Origin: Arthrobacter crystallopoietes
GTDB taxonomy: Bacteria > Actinomycetota > Actinomycetes > Actinomycetales > Micrococcaceae
Direction: 5' to 3'
NCBI RefSeq assembly: GCF_017603825.1
Contig: NZ_CP072014.1
Coordinates: 806,001 to 870,000, forward strand
DNA length: 64,000 bases
The notes under the pieces: generated by a model
Seen by the model: the letters and a program-made list of their open reading frames with translations, nothing else
Database searches by the model: none
What the model was told of the DNA's origin: nothing
Translations under genes and position numbers: made by a program
In this document: positions 37,540 to 46,543 of the stretch, in pieces
Layout: each line of letters begins with the position of its first letter
How positions within the stretch are numbered: position 1 is the stretch's first letter

Positions 37540-39033
37540 TCAGACGGCGGCGGGCTGCGGCGCGGTTCGGGTCCGGTAGCCGTCCGGTGAGAAGGTGCCG
37601 TTCTTGTCTCGGAACGCGAAGCCGAAGTCGGGCCAGATCAGTGTGAGTTTGCCGCTGCGCTGGTCGACGTACCAGCTCTTGCAGCCGCCGTCGATCCAGA
37701 CTGTGCCCTGGGCATCGGCCTGGATCTTATCGACGTAGGCTTCCTCGGCCTCGCGAGTCGGTTCGATGACCTCAAGCCCGTGCTCGGCCGCGTAGTCCAG
37801 GGCGCCGAGGATGTAGTCCACCTGGGATTCGATGATGTAGACGATTGAGTTGTGGCCCAGGGACGTGTTCGGACCGTTGATGCTGAACAGGTTGGGGAAC
37901 CCGGCGACGGCGACGGAGTCGTAGGCCTGCATGCCCGATTTCCAGTGATCGGAGAGGTTGATCCCGTCCCGGCCGTGCACGAGCGCCGCGTAGGGCGGTT
38001 CGGTGGCCTCGAAGCCGGTGGCGAAGACCAGCGCGTCGAGCTCGTACTCGGCGCCCGACGCCGCGACTACCGTCGACCCGTCGACACGCCGCAGCGCGGA
38101 GGCCTCCAGGGTGGTGACCTTGGCCTGCAGGGCCGGATAGAACGTGTTGGAGATCAGCACACGCTTGCAGCCCGGTTCATAGTCCGGCGTCAGCTTGGCC
38201 CGCAGCTCCGGGTCGGGCACTTGGGCCGCGAGGTGGTCCAGGGCCATCTTCTTGCCGGCCTCCAGGAACTGCGGGACGGCACGCCGCTGGGCGTAGGTGT
38301 TTTCCCCGCCCCAGAACAGCTCTGAGCGCAGTTCGGTGATGGCCGAGGGGTCACGGCGGAACAGCCGCTTTTCCCCTTCGGTATAGGCGCGTTCGGCGCG
38401 CGGGATGATGTATGCCGGGGTGCGTTGGAAGACCACCAGTTCGGAGGCGATCTTCGCCAGTTCGGGGACGATCTGGATGGCAGAAGCCCCGGTGCCGACC
38501 ACGCCGATGCGTTTGCCTTCCAGCGGGACGGAGTGGTCCCAGCGGGCAGAGTGGAACTTCGCTCCGGGGAAATCCTCGAGGCCCTCGATCGCGGGGAAGG
38601 CCTCGTCGGCGAGGTGGCCGGTACCCGTGACCAGGTAGGTGGAGGTGAACGTTCCGGTGGAGGTGGTGACGGTCCAGCGGGCGGCGTCGTCGTCCCAGGA
38701 GGCGTCAAGCATGTTGGCGCCGAAGTGCACGTGCGGCAGCAGCCCCTCCTCGCGGGCGGCGTCGCGCAGGTACTGCTGGATCTCCGGGCCGGGCGAGAAT
38801 ACGCTCGACCAGTCCGGGTTGGGCCGGAAGGAGAACGAGTATAGGTGGCTGGGCACATCGCACGCGGCACCCGGGTAGGTGTTGTCGCGCCAGGTACCTC
38901 CGACGTCGTGGGCACGCTCGATGATTGCGAAGTTCTGGTCGCCGCGGCGCTTGAGCCGGATGGCTAGGCCGAGGCCGGCGAAGCCGGAGCCGACGATCAG
39001 GGTCTTGACGTGCTGGACTGTCTGGTCAGTCAT
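37540..39033 (-). CDS. Baeyer-Villiger-type FAD monooxygenase
   Basis: 497-residue flavoprotein. FAD site VGSGFAGLG (Gly15/17/20), the BVMO fingerprint F-x-G-x3-H-x3-W at Phe155-Trp165 (FPGAKFHSARWD) and the NADPH site VGTGASAI are all present. Such enzymes insert oxygen next to a ketone to give an ester or lactone. Upstream on the same strand lie an alpha/beta hydrolase and an SDR, downstream an alcohol and an aldehyde dehydrogenase, the full set for ketone breakdown. The natural ketone is not known. Confidence 0.9.
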   Translation of the reverse strand: MTDQTVQHVKTLIVGSGFAGLGLAIRLKRRGDQNFAIIERAHDVGGTWRDNTYPGAACDVPSHLYSFSFRPNPDWSSVFSPGPEIQQYLRDAAREEGLLPHVHFGANMLDASWDDDAARWTVTTSTGTFTSTYLVTGTGHLADEAFPAIEGLEDFPGAKFHSARWDHSVPLEGKRIGVVGTGASAIQIVPELAKIASELVVFQRTPAYIIPRAERAYTEGEKRLFRRDPSAITELRSELFWGGENTYAQRRAVPQFLEAGKKMALDHLAAQVPDPELRAKLTPDYEPGCKRVLISNTFYPALQAKVTTLEASALRRVDGSTVVAASGAEYELDALVFATGFEATEPPYAALVHGRDGINLSDHWKSGMQAYDSVAVAGFPNLFSINGPNTSLGHNSIVYIIESQVDYILGALDYAAEHGLEVIEPTREAEEAYVDKIQADAQGTVWIDGGCKSWYVDQRSGKLTLIWPDFGFAFRDKNGTFSPDGYRTRTAPQPAAV

Positions 39034-39064
39034 GGTGGTGCCTCTCTACGGATGCTGGGCGCTG

Positions 39065-39916
39065 CTACGGTTGCGGCGTGGGGACGATGCTCCCGGCGGT
39101 GAATGCTTCTGGTTCGTCGAGGAACCGCTGGATGTGGTGGGTGAGTTCGCTGGGCCGTTCAAACACGACCGCGTGCCCGGTGGGGATTTCGGCGAAGCGC
39201 GCGTCCTCGATCGCCCCGAAAAGTGCCTTCTGGTGGCGGATCGGGACCATCTGGTCGTGCGTGCAGCCGATCACCAGTGTCGGCGCGCTGATCCGGTGGA
39301 CGTCTTCGACAATGTTGATGCGCCGGTTGAGCTCCATCTGCTGGTCGCCGAAGGCGTCGAACGCCATGGCGTCCATCCCCGGCTGCAGGTCGGCCAAGGT
39401 CTTGGATGCCAGGAACGGTCCGCCGAAGGCGCAGAAGGTGGAGTAGGCACGGATCGCGCCGTCGCCTGAGGCGCGCAGCGCCTGCCAGACGTCATTGCGC
39501 AGGATTTGCTGCAGGTCCGTCTTCATCCAGCCGGCGACGAGGACCAGCCGCTCGACCAGGTCGGGTCGGCGGGCGGCGACGGCCGCGGTGACGACGGCCC
39601 CGAGCGAGTAGCCGAGCAGGAACGCCTTCCGGCCGGGCAGGATCTCCTCGATCGCTCCGGCCACTTGGTCGACGAGCTGGTCCAGTTCAATCGGCTTGCC
39701 GTTTGGGGCGGGCTGGGTCCAGTCGATGGATACCACGCGCTGCTTGGCGGCGAGGATCGGGAAGAGGAACCCGAAGTGTGCCTTGGTGGAGCCGGAGGTC
39801 CCGTGGATCATGACCAGGACGTCGTCACGGTCCTTTTCGTCCCGGGAGTCGTAGTAAGTGATGGTGGTTCCGCGGACGTCGGCGACGGCGGGGATCATGA
39901 GGTCAGTGGCCAGCAT
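39065..39916 (-). CDS. Alpha/beta hydrolase (ester or lactone hydrolase)
   Basis: 283-residue alpha/beta-hydrolase: oxyanion motif MIHGTSGS, nucleophile elbow GYSLGA (Ser104), acid in CTHDQMVP and His in TGHAVVF. It starts 31 bases before the BVMO on the same strand and is the natural candidate to cleave the ester or lactone made by it. Confidence 0.85.
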   Translation of the reverse strand: MLATDLMIPAVADVRGTTITYYDSRDEKDRDDVLVMIHGTSGSTKAHFGFLFPILAAKQRVVSIDWTQPAPNGKPIELDQLVDQVAGAIEEILPGRKAFLLGYSLGAVVTAAVAARRPDLVERLVLVAGWMKTDLQQILRNDVWQALRASGDGAIRAYSTFCAFGGPFLASKTLADLQPGMDAMAFDAFGDQQMELNRRINIVEDVHRISAPTLVIGCTHDQMVPIRHQKALFGAIEDARFAEIPTGHAVVFERPSELTHHIQRFLDEPEAFTAGSIVPTPQP

Positions 39917-39950
39917 GCTGGCTCCTTTCGCAAAGGTAGGGCGGGAGTGG

Positions 39951-41279
39951 TCAGCGGACGTCGCGCAGGTCGATGCCCTTGGTTTCCTTCCAGCGCCAGA
40001 CGACGACGGCGGATCCCAGGCAGACGGCGATCATGTACAGGTTGAACAACCAGCCGTTGCCGGCGGAGGTGAACCAGGTGTTGAGGTAGGGCGCGGTCCC
40101 GCCGAAGAGCGCGACGGCCAGTGGCATGGCGGTGCCCATGATCAGCATGCGGTACTTGGTGGGAACCTGCTCGGAGATCATCGCCGGCTGGGTGCCGCCG
40201 ATGCAGGCGCTGATCCCCATCATGATGCTCTGGGCGGCGAACAGGGTCCACGGATCGGAGCTGATCAGGCCGAACATCGGGAAGGTCAGCGCTGCGGTGG
40301 CCAGGTTGTAGAAGATCACCGGGATGCGGCGGCCGATCCGGTCGGAAATCAAGCCCATGACCGGGACCAGGCAGATGTTCAGGACTGTGGCGCCGAGGGT
40401 CGCGGCAAACGCAAGTCCCGGATCCATGCCGTGCTGCGAGATCGCGTAGACGGCCGCGTAGGATGACCAGATGTAGTAGGGCAGTGTCGTGCCGGCCATG
40501 TAGAAGAAAACCTCGACGGCGCGCTTGGCGATCTGGCCGCGGGTCCAGCCCGGATCGCTGGTGGCGGTCTTAGCCTCGGCGGCAACCGCGGTTACGTGCT
40601 CGGTGTGGACCTCGGATTCCATCATGTTGCGGCGCAGCCACAGGACGACGATCGCCAGCAGCGCCCCGAAGAAGAACGGAATGCGCCAGCCCCATTCACC
40701 CATGGCCGATGCTTCGATCTGCCCGGCGAGTACCGTGCCGAACAGCGTGGCGATCAGAGTGCCGCCGCCCATGGCGACGCCAACCGTGGACCCGTACAGG
40801 GCGCGCCTAGCGGGCGGGGCGATCTCCGGCAGGTACACGTTCGATGCCGTAGATTCACCGCCGTGGGCGAAACCCTGGATGAGCCGTGCCAGCAGCAGCA
40901 AAACGGAGGCGAAGCCGCCGATGGTTTCGTAGCTGGGGATCAAGGCGATCATCAGGGAGCCGGCGGCCATCATCAGCATGGTGACCAGCAGGACCCACTT
41001 GCGGCCCTTCTTATCGGCCAGCCGGCCGAAGACGAAGCCGCCCAGGGGCCGCATGACGAAGCCCACGGCGAAGACGGCCAGCGTGCCCAGCAGGGCGGAG
41101 ACCGGGTCTTCCTTGCTGAAGAGCGCCGCGGAGATGTAGGTGGAGAACACCGCGTAGACGGCCCAGTCGAACCATTCAAGCAGGTTGCCAACGCCGGTTG
41201 CCACGAGAGAACGGCGCCGGTCGACGGCGCTCATTCCGGTAGCGGCGGGGCCGGTGGCCTCCGCGGTCAATGAATCCAT
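39951..41279 (-). CDS. MHS-family MFS transporter
   Basis: 442-residue metabolite:H+ symporter with 12 segments; GNLLEWFDWAVYAVFSTYIS and RPLGGFVFGRLADKKGRK are diagnostic. ATG at 41279 with GGAGACACC; a longer upstream frame is spurious. It could import the free alcohol, ketone or acid used by this operon. Confidence 0.9.
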   Translation of the reverse strand: MDSLTAEATGPAATGMSAVDRRRSLVATGVGNLLEWFDWAVYAVFSTYISAALFSKEDPVSALLGTLAVFAVGFVMRPLGGFVFGRLADKKGRKWVLLVTMLMMAAGSLMIALIPSYETIGGFASVLLLLARLIQGFAHGGESTASNVYLPEIAPPARRALYGSTVGVAMGGGTLIATLFGTVLAGQIEASAMGEWGWRIPFFFGALLAIVVLWLRRNMMESEVHTEHVTAVAAEAKTATSDPGWTRGQIAKRAVEVFFYMAGTTLPYYIWSSYAAVYAISQHGMDPGLAFAATLGATVLNICLVPVMGLISDRIGRRIPVIFYNLATAALTFPMFGLISSDPWTLFAAQSIMMGISACIGGTQPAMISEQVPTKYRMLIMGTAMPLAVALFGGTAPYLNTWFTSAGNGWLFNLYMIAVCLGSAVVVWRWKETKGIDLRDVR

Positions 41280-41329
41280 GGGTGTCTCCTTGAAATACGG
41301 AATCGAACGAAGATAGTGGGTGGCGCGGT

Positions 41330-42094
41330 CTAGTAGGTGGCGCGGCCGCCGGAGAGGTCGAAGACCGCTCCGGTGGAGAAGCTCACTGCGGGCGAGGCAA
41401 GGAAGGCAATCATCTCGGCCACCTCGCGGGGATCGCCCACACGGCCCATGGGAATCCGGCCGAGGAGATGCTCCTTCACGTCGCCGGAGAACCAGGGTTC
41501 CTCGAGCATCCCCGAGCCGATCAGAGCGGGGGCGACGGCGTTGACGATGACGCCGGTCTTGGCCAGTTCCTTGCCCAGGGACTTCGTCATCGCGACGACG
41601 CCCGCCTTTGCCGCCGCGTAGGGGCTGGAGAGCGCATGCCCCTCCATACCGGCCGCCGAAGCGACATTCACGATGCGCCCATAACCGGCCTCGACCATAC
41701 CCGGGACGGCCGCCTTGCACAGCATGAACTGGCTGGTGAGGTTGACGTCGAGGTTCCGCCTCCAGGTGTCGAGGTCGATTTCCCACAGGGGTGCCATCTC
41801 GCTGCCCGCACCGGCGTTGTTCACGACGATGTCCAGGCGTCCGAATTCGGTGTGAGCGGTCTCGACGGCTTGGAGGGACAGCGCGGGGTCGGTGACGTCG
41901 CCGTCAATGGCGACGGCCCTGCCGCCCGCTGCAACGATGTCCTGGACAACCTGTTTGGCGGCCGCGGGCTTCAAGTCCACACAGACGACACCAGCCCCCA
42001 GCTCTGCGAGCTTGTGCGCCACCGCCGAACCGATGCCGCCTCCGGCGCCGGTAACGATCGCGGCATGGCCCTGGATCTCGTGGCTGCTGCCCAT
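41330..42094 (-). CDS. Short-chain dehydrogenase/reductase
   Basis: 254-residue SDR with GAGGGIG cofactor site, NNAG and catalytic YAAAK. First gene of the minus-strand catabolic operon (SDR, transporter, hydrolase, BVMO, ADH, ALDH). AAAGGAGAG precedes the ATG. As a secondary-alcohol dehydrogenase it would make the ketone for the BVMO. A perfect IclR-type palindrome covers its promoter. Confidence 0.88.
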   Translation of the reverse strand: MGSSHEIQGHAAIVTGAGGGIGSAVAHKLAELGAGVVCVDLKPAAAKQVVQDIVAAGGRAVAIDGDVTDPALSLQAVETAHTEFGRLDIVVNNAGAGSEMAPLWEIDLDTWRRNLDVNLTSQFMLCKAAVPGMVEAGYGRIVNVASAAGMEGHALSSPYAAAKAGVVAMTKSLGKELAKTGVIVNAVAPALIGSGMLEEPWFSGDVKEHLLGRIPMGRVGDPREVAEMIAFLASPAVSFSTGAVFDLSGGRATY

Positions 42095-42114
42095 CGTTTC
42101 TCTCCTTTAAAGTT

Positions 42115-42133
42115 GAGTCCATTAAATGGACTC
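42115..42133. promoter_or_regulatory. IclR-type operator, copy 3 (perfect palindrome)
   Basis: GAGTCCATTAAATGGACTC is a perfect 19-bp palindrome 21 bases before the SDR start, just downstream of an AATAATAAAA -10-like stretch on the minus strand. Bound protein there would block the catabolic operon. Confidence 0.75.
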
Positions 42134-42180
42134 TTTTTATTATTTCAGGTATGTTAGGAACATCGATGCGGTGTCCTCGC

Positions 42181-42193
42181 TCACACAGTGTGA
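42181..42193. promoter_or_regulatory. Additional palindrome in the divergent region
   Basis: TCACACAGTGTGA, a perfect 13-bp palindrome between the two IclR-type sites of the SDR/IclR divergent region. The binding protein is unknown; the half-site order is opposite to that of CRP sites. Confidence 0.35.
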
Positions 42194-42258
42194 CCCACTG
42201 CTGGCCAGAATTGCAAGTAACAACGCGGCCATGAAGCCCATGCACACACCGGAAGGTT

Positions 42259-42277
42259 GAGTTCATAGAATGGACTT
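42259..42277. promoter_or_regulatory. IclR-type operator, copy 4
   Basis: GAGTTCATAGAATGGACTT overlaps the start codon of the IclR gene (ATG at 42270), consistent with autoregulation. Confidence 0.65.
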
Positions 42278-43061
42278 AATAGTAACGAATGGCGACACAG
42301 ACAAGAAACAGGTCGTGGCCCGCGTGGCTCAGGTGCTCTCTGCAATCGGCTCCCATGGAACAGTCGGGGCACGGCTTCTCGACCTATCCCGGGCCACGGG
42401 GATCGCCCGGCCGACCGTCCACCGGCTCCTGCAGGAGTTGCAAGACGTCGGCTACGTCCAGCAGCTCGAGAGCAAGCGCTACGCCCTTGGCGCGGCATTG
42501 TTCCATCTCGGTGCCGCAGCTCCGAGCCCGGTCAGGGACCTGGCCGCGGTACGGCGGGCGGCACAAAAGTTGTCCGACGCGTGCGGGGACACCGTGTACG
42601 TGGCGATGTGGCAGTTCGGGGCCGCGCACTACATCGTCCGGACTGAAGGCGCTTTTCCGATCCGCGCGCAGTCGGTCAACGTCGGCGATACAATTCCGTT
42701 GACCTCAAGCTATAACGGCCTGATCCTCCTGGCCCAGCTCGACGGAGATGCCAGGGAGCAGCATCTGGCGCATCTGGAACACGACCAGCCAGACGCATGG
42801 CGCACTACAAGCCTGGCCGAACACGAGCAGGCGCTGCGCGTAGCGCTGGCACAAATCGACGCCGATGGCTACGTCTACGGGACCGACGTCGTCATGCCTG
42901 GTCTTGCTGGCATCGCCCTGCCCGTGCCTTCCTCCACCGGCCGCCCGATCGCAGCCGTCAGTATCTCCGGGCTGGAATCCCGGCTGCCCGCCGAACGGGA
43001 GCCGGAGTTGCTGACCTTGCTCCGGGCCACCGCGGACGAAATCGCCCGCTTCATCGACTAG
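42270..43061 (+). CDS. IclR-family regulator of the sulfatase/BVMO island
   Basis: 263-residue IclR regulator: winged helix at about residues 17-70 (LLDLSRATGIARPTVHRLLQELQDVGYV), then the effector-binding domain with GDTVYVAMW and the C-terminal AVSISGLESRL. ATG at 42270 has GGAAGG 13 bases upstream and lies inside operator copy 4; no earlier in-frame start is possible because of a stop. Divergent from the catabolic operon and followed by an SDR 23 bases on. Effector unknown. Confidence 0.88.
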   Translation: MDLIVTNGDTDKKQVVARVAQVLSAIGSHGTVGARLLDLSRATGIARPTVHRLLQELQDVGYVQQLESKRYALGAALFHLGAAAPSPVRDLAAVRRAAQKLSDACGDTVYVAMWQFGAAHYIVRTEGAFPIRAQSVNVGDTIPLTSSYNGLILLAQLDGDAREQHLAHLEHDQPDAWRTTSLAEHEQALRVALAQIDADGYVYGTDVVMPGLAGIALPVPSSTGRPIAAVSISGLESRLPAEREPELLTLLRATADEIARFID

Positions 43062-43084
43062 AACAACCTTCGAAAGGACCCGCC

Positions 43085-43882
43085 ATGAAGCAACCGCCAG
43101 CCGCACCAGCCGTCCGTCCCGTCGCCGTCGTCACCGGAGGACACCAGGGACTCGGGTTCGGCGCTGCCATCGAACTCGCCAAGGAAGGGTTCGACATCGC
43201 AGTCGTAGACCTCCACGCGGAGGCAGATCCGGAAGTCCTTGCCGCCGTTCCGGCGGACCGGGTGCGCTACTACCAGCTCGACATCGCCGATCTGTCGCGA
43301 CACCGCCTGGTCCTCGAGGCTGTCCGCGGCGACTTCGGGCGGCTGGACTGCCTCGTCAACAACGCGGGAATCGCCGCCCGCCCGCTGACCGACATCCTCG
43401 AGCTCTCCCCCGAAGCCTTCGACCGGTCCGTCGACATCAACCTCCGGGGCACGTTCTTCCTGACCCAAGCGTTTGCCAACCTCCTGCTCGCTGACGAGGG
43501 GCAATTAGCCGACGACGTCTACAGGAGCATCGTGATTGTCAGTTCCATCGCCGCCGAACTGGTGAGCGTCGACCGGGCGCAGTACAACGTTACGAAGTCC
43601 GCCCTGAGCATGGTGGCTAAGCTGTTCGCGGTCCGTCTCGCCAAGCACGGCATCCACGTCCACGAGGTCCGCCCAGGCCTGATCGCCACGGCCATGACGG
43701 CCTCGTCGGGCAGCAGCTTGCCGGACGAGTGGATATCTGGCGGCCGCGTGCCCATCCCCCGTTGGGGCCAGAAGGAGGAAGTCGGCCAGGCGATCGCCAC
43801 GGTCGCCTCGGGGCGCCTGCCTTACATGACTGGCCAACCGATCTGGGTCGCCGGCGGCATGAACATGATGCAGGCGCCCTGA
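43085..43882 (+). CDS. Short-chain dehydrogenase/reductase
   Basis: 265-residue SDR with GGHQGLG, NNAG and catalytic YNVTK; the C-terminal half resembles 3-ketoacyl-(ACP) reductase-like sugar or steroid dehydrogenases. ATG at 43085 with AAAGGAC. In operon with the IclR gene. It is a second candidate for oxidising the alcohol freed by the sulfatase. Confidence 0.87.
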   Translation: MKQPPAAPAVRPVAVVTGGHQGLGFGAAIELAKEGFDIAVVDLHAEADPEVLAAVPADRVRYYQLDIADLSRHRLVLEAVRGDFGRLDCLVNNAGIAARPLTDILELSPEAFDRSVDINLRGTFFLTQAFANLLLADEGQLADDVYRSIVIVSSIAAELVSVDRAQYNVTKSALSMVAKLFAVRLAKHGIHVHEVRPGLIATAMTASSGSSLPDEWISGGRVPIPRWGQKEEVGQAIATVASGRLPYMTGQPIWVAGGMNMMQAP

Positions 43883-44092
43883 CCTCATCGATCAGTACAC
43901 TTTTCGGCAGACCTACCGGCTGAAAAGCTGACCCACTAGCTTGCGGCCAGAAGCAGCTCACAACCAGCAGCCTGAGCGGATGAATCGGCAACAGTACCGG
44001 AGAAGATCGAATCACTTCATTTTTCGTCGAATCTGCCGCTGGCATGATCATTGGAAGTTCAGACGTCGTCAAACACAGGGAAAGGAAGACCG

Positions 44093-45040
44093 GTGAGTTG
44101 CTGCGGCATGCCCGAGCGTGAGAATTCGCGCTCCATGGATCCTGCCGGCATACCGCACCCTCAAGACTGCGGTATTTCTCATGACGAGGTGGTGATTCCT
44201 GGCGGATCATTCCTCATGGGAGACCACTTCGACGAGGGATACCCCCAAGACGGCGAAACCCCGGTCCATCAAGTCGCAATCGATTCATTCTCCATCGACG
44301 CCACCACCGTGACTAACAGTCAATTTGCTCGCTTTGTTGACGCCACAGGGTACCGCACTGAATCGGAAGCATACGGGACGTCCGCGGTGTTCCACCTGCA
44401 GGTTCAAGCCGCTCCCGTGGACCTTATCGGCACGGTTACGGGGGCTCCCTGGTGGGTGAGTGTCAGGGAAGCCAACTGGGCGCATCCGTACGGCCGGCGC
44501 TCAGACTGGCAGGACTTCCCGGACCACCCCGTAGTGCAGATTTCTTGGAACGACGCCCAGGCCTACTGCTCATGGGCAGCCAGGAAGCTGCCTACCGAAG
44601 CCCAATGGGAATACGCCGCCCGCGGGGGGCTCGAGGGCCGGCGCTACCCCTGGGGCAACGAACTCCTCGGCAGTGGAGACATCCACCTGTGCAACATCTG
44701 GCAGGGCGAATTTCCCAGAACAAATCTCAAGCAGGACGGTTTCCTCGGCACCGCCCCTGTCCGCAGCTTCCCGCCCAACGGCTACGGCCTCTACGAAATC
44801 AGCGGAAATGTATGGGAATGGTGCGCTGACTGGTTTCTGCCCAAGTACTACCGCAATTCGCCATTGGTAAACCCTCTCGGCCCCACGATCGGCAGGGGCC
44901 GCGTCATGCGCGGTGGATCCTATCTTTGCCACGACTCATACTGCAATCGCTACAGGGTGGCAGCGCGCAGCTCCAACTCGCCCGATTCTGCCAGCAGCAA
45001 CTGCGGCTTCCGGACAGTGCGACCCGAAACGCCGGTATAG
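44093..45040 (+). CDS. Formylglycine-generating enzyme (FGE, SUMF1 family)
   Basis: Copper-dependent oxidase of 315 residues that turns the sulfatase signature Cys into formylglycine. The sequence carries IPGGSFLMGDHFDEG-type start (VVIPGGSF), LPTEAQWEYAARGG, NVWEWCADWF and GGSYLCHDSYCNRYR, whose Cys279 and Cys284 are the active-site pair known from Streptomyces FGE. GTG at 44093 is chosen for its AAAGGAAG. It lies 210 bp after the SDR and is the obvious maturation factor for the CSPAR sulfatase at the other end of the island. Confidence 0.93.
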   Translation: MSCCGMPERENSRSMDPAGIPHPQDCGISHDEVVIPGGSFLMGDHFDEGYPQDGETPVHQVAIDSFSIDATTVTNSQFARFVDATGYRTESEAYGTSAVFHLQVQAAPVDLIGTVTGAPWWVSVREANWAHPYGRRSDWQDFPDHPVVQISWNDAQAYCSWAARKLPTEAQWEYAARGGLEGRRYPWGNELLGSGDIHLCNIWQGEFPRTNLKQDGFLGTAPVRSFPPNGYGLYEISGNVWEWCADWFLPKYYRNSPLVNPLGPTIGRGRVMRGGSYLCHDSYCNRYRVAARSSNSPDSASSNCGFRTVRPETPV

Positions 45041-45273
45041 AGGATGCGGGTTCACAATCCGCAGCCCTTACTTTCTGCATTGAAGCCCAGACGACAGCCC
45101 GCAGTGACACCCGTGCACCGAAGAAGGCTGACCAGATCAGATGCAGCCCGAAACGCCTGTGAGGATTGGGGTGGCTGGTCTGGGATTGGCTGGCAGAGTA
45201 GGTGCAGGCCGTTCCGCCCCGCGGTCGTGACTCACTAAACGCTTGGCCCCGTCAGGGTGTCCTGTTATCGACT

Positions 45274-45459
45274 TGTCCGTCCGCTGGGTGGGCGGCCGGC
45301 ACCTGCCCGGCCCACCTCGGTGACTTGATCAGAAGATTGTCCGCCCCGCCCGGGGCGTGGCTCGTCACAGTGCTGTTCCGAAGTGACCTCTACCCGGACT
45401 GGTACCGGCCCATAACGGCCTGACCATGTCCGCAAAACGAGGAAGGTGCCAGAACCGCT
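45274..45459 (+). ncRNA. Candidate bridge RNA in the IS left end
   Basis: The 186-nt leader before the transposase is rich in stems, for example GGTGGGC (45287-45293) with GCCCACC (45310-45316). IS110 elements such as IS621 express a bridge RNA of similar size from this position to specify donor and target. Extent and folding are inferred. Confidence 0.4.
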
Positions 45460-46530
45460 ATGACTATCGTTGCGTATTCCCACCCGTTTGTCGTGGGGGT
45501 CGACACCCATGCCAGGAAACACGTGTACGCCATCATTGCCGCGGCCGGCGGTGAGCTGCTCGAAACCCGGGAGTTCACCACGACCGGCGCCGGGATCAAC
45601 CGCGCCATTGCTTGGGTTGCGCGTCGTACCGGCGCCGACCTGGCCACCTTGTGGGTGATCGAGGGCGCGGCTTCCTATGGTGCCGTGCTGGCCGGTGCTG
45701 TCGCAGCTGCCGGCTACCAGGTCGCAGAAGCCGCGCGCATGGCCGCCATGCCGCGTCGTGGTGTTGGCAAGTCCGATCCGTTGGATGCGCATCGGATCGC
45801 TTCTGCCGTTCTTCCCTTGGAAGAACAACAGTTGCGCCGGCCGCGGCTGAACGAAGGCGTCCGCGCTGCCTTACGGGTCCTGGTCAGTGCGCGTCATTCG
45901 ATGACCACCGACCGGACCAGGACCGTGAACGCGTTGACCGCGCTGCTCCGGATCAATGATCTGGGTCTGGATGCACGCAAGTCCTTGACCGGAACCCAGA
46001 TACTTGAGGTCTCCCGGTGGCGGGCCCGCGAAGAACCTCTTGCGGTGTCGGTCGCCCGTTCCGAAGCAGTCAGGCTGGCCAAGCGCATCGGCGACCTTGA
46101 CACTGAGATCAAAGCAAACGGCTCCCGGATCACCGAACTGGTTGAGGTCAGCGAAGCTGCGCCGCTGCTGCAGGAAACCGGCTTCGGTCCCGTCACAGCA
46201 GCCATTTGTCTTACCGCATGGTCCCATCACGGGCGGGTACGTTCCGAGGCTGCCTACGCCTGCTTGGCCGGAGTCAACCCGATCCCGGCCTCGTCGGGGA
46301 ACACCATCCGGCACAGGCTTAACCGCGGCGGCGACAGAACCCTGAACAAAGCCCTTCACTTGGTCGCTTTAACCAGAATGGCGTTCGATCCAGAGACCAT
46401 CGAATACGTAGAGAAACGGCAAGCTGAAGGGCGGACCAAGAAAGAGATCCGTCGATGCGTCAAACGCTATCTCGCCCGACGGATTTACCGAATACTCAAT
46501 GCCAACAGTCCCCTGCCGTTGCTACGTTGA
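45460..46530 (+). CDS. IS110-family transposase
   Basis: 356-residue DEDD/Tnp20 recombinase. The RuvC-like N-terminal domain begins FVVGVDTHARKH (Asp15), continues with VIEGAASYG and KSDPLDAHRIAS; the C-terminal transposase-20 domain has TGFGPVTA and the serine-bearing NPIPASSGNT. The reading frame is complete, so the element may be active. Confidence 0.93.
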   Translation: MTIVAYSHPFVVGVDTHARKHVYAIIAAAGGELLETREFTTTGAGINRAIAWVARRTGADLATLWVIEGAASYGAVLAGAVAAAGYQVAEAARMAAMPRRGVGKSDPLDAHRIASAVLPLEEQQLRRPRLNEGVRAALRVLVSARHSMTTDRTRTVNALTALLRINDLGLDARKSLTGTQILEVSRWRAREEPLAVSVARSEAVRLAKRIGDLDTEIKANGSRITELVEVSEAAPLLQETGFGPVTAAICLTAWSHHGRVRSEAAYACLAGVNPIPASSGNTIRHRLNRGGDRTLNKALHLVALTRMAFDPETIEYVEKRQAEGRTKKEIRRCVKRYLARRIYRILNANSPLPLLR

Positions 46531-46543
46531 CAACCATAGAAGA

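Noticed and set aside
41280-41786. N-terminal extension of the MHS transporter frame
   Set aside because: Arginine/glycine-rich shadow of the SDR gene; ATG at 41279 has its own ribosome site.
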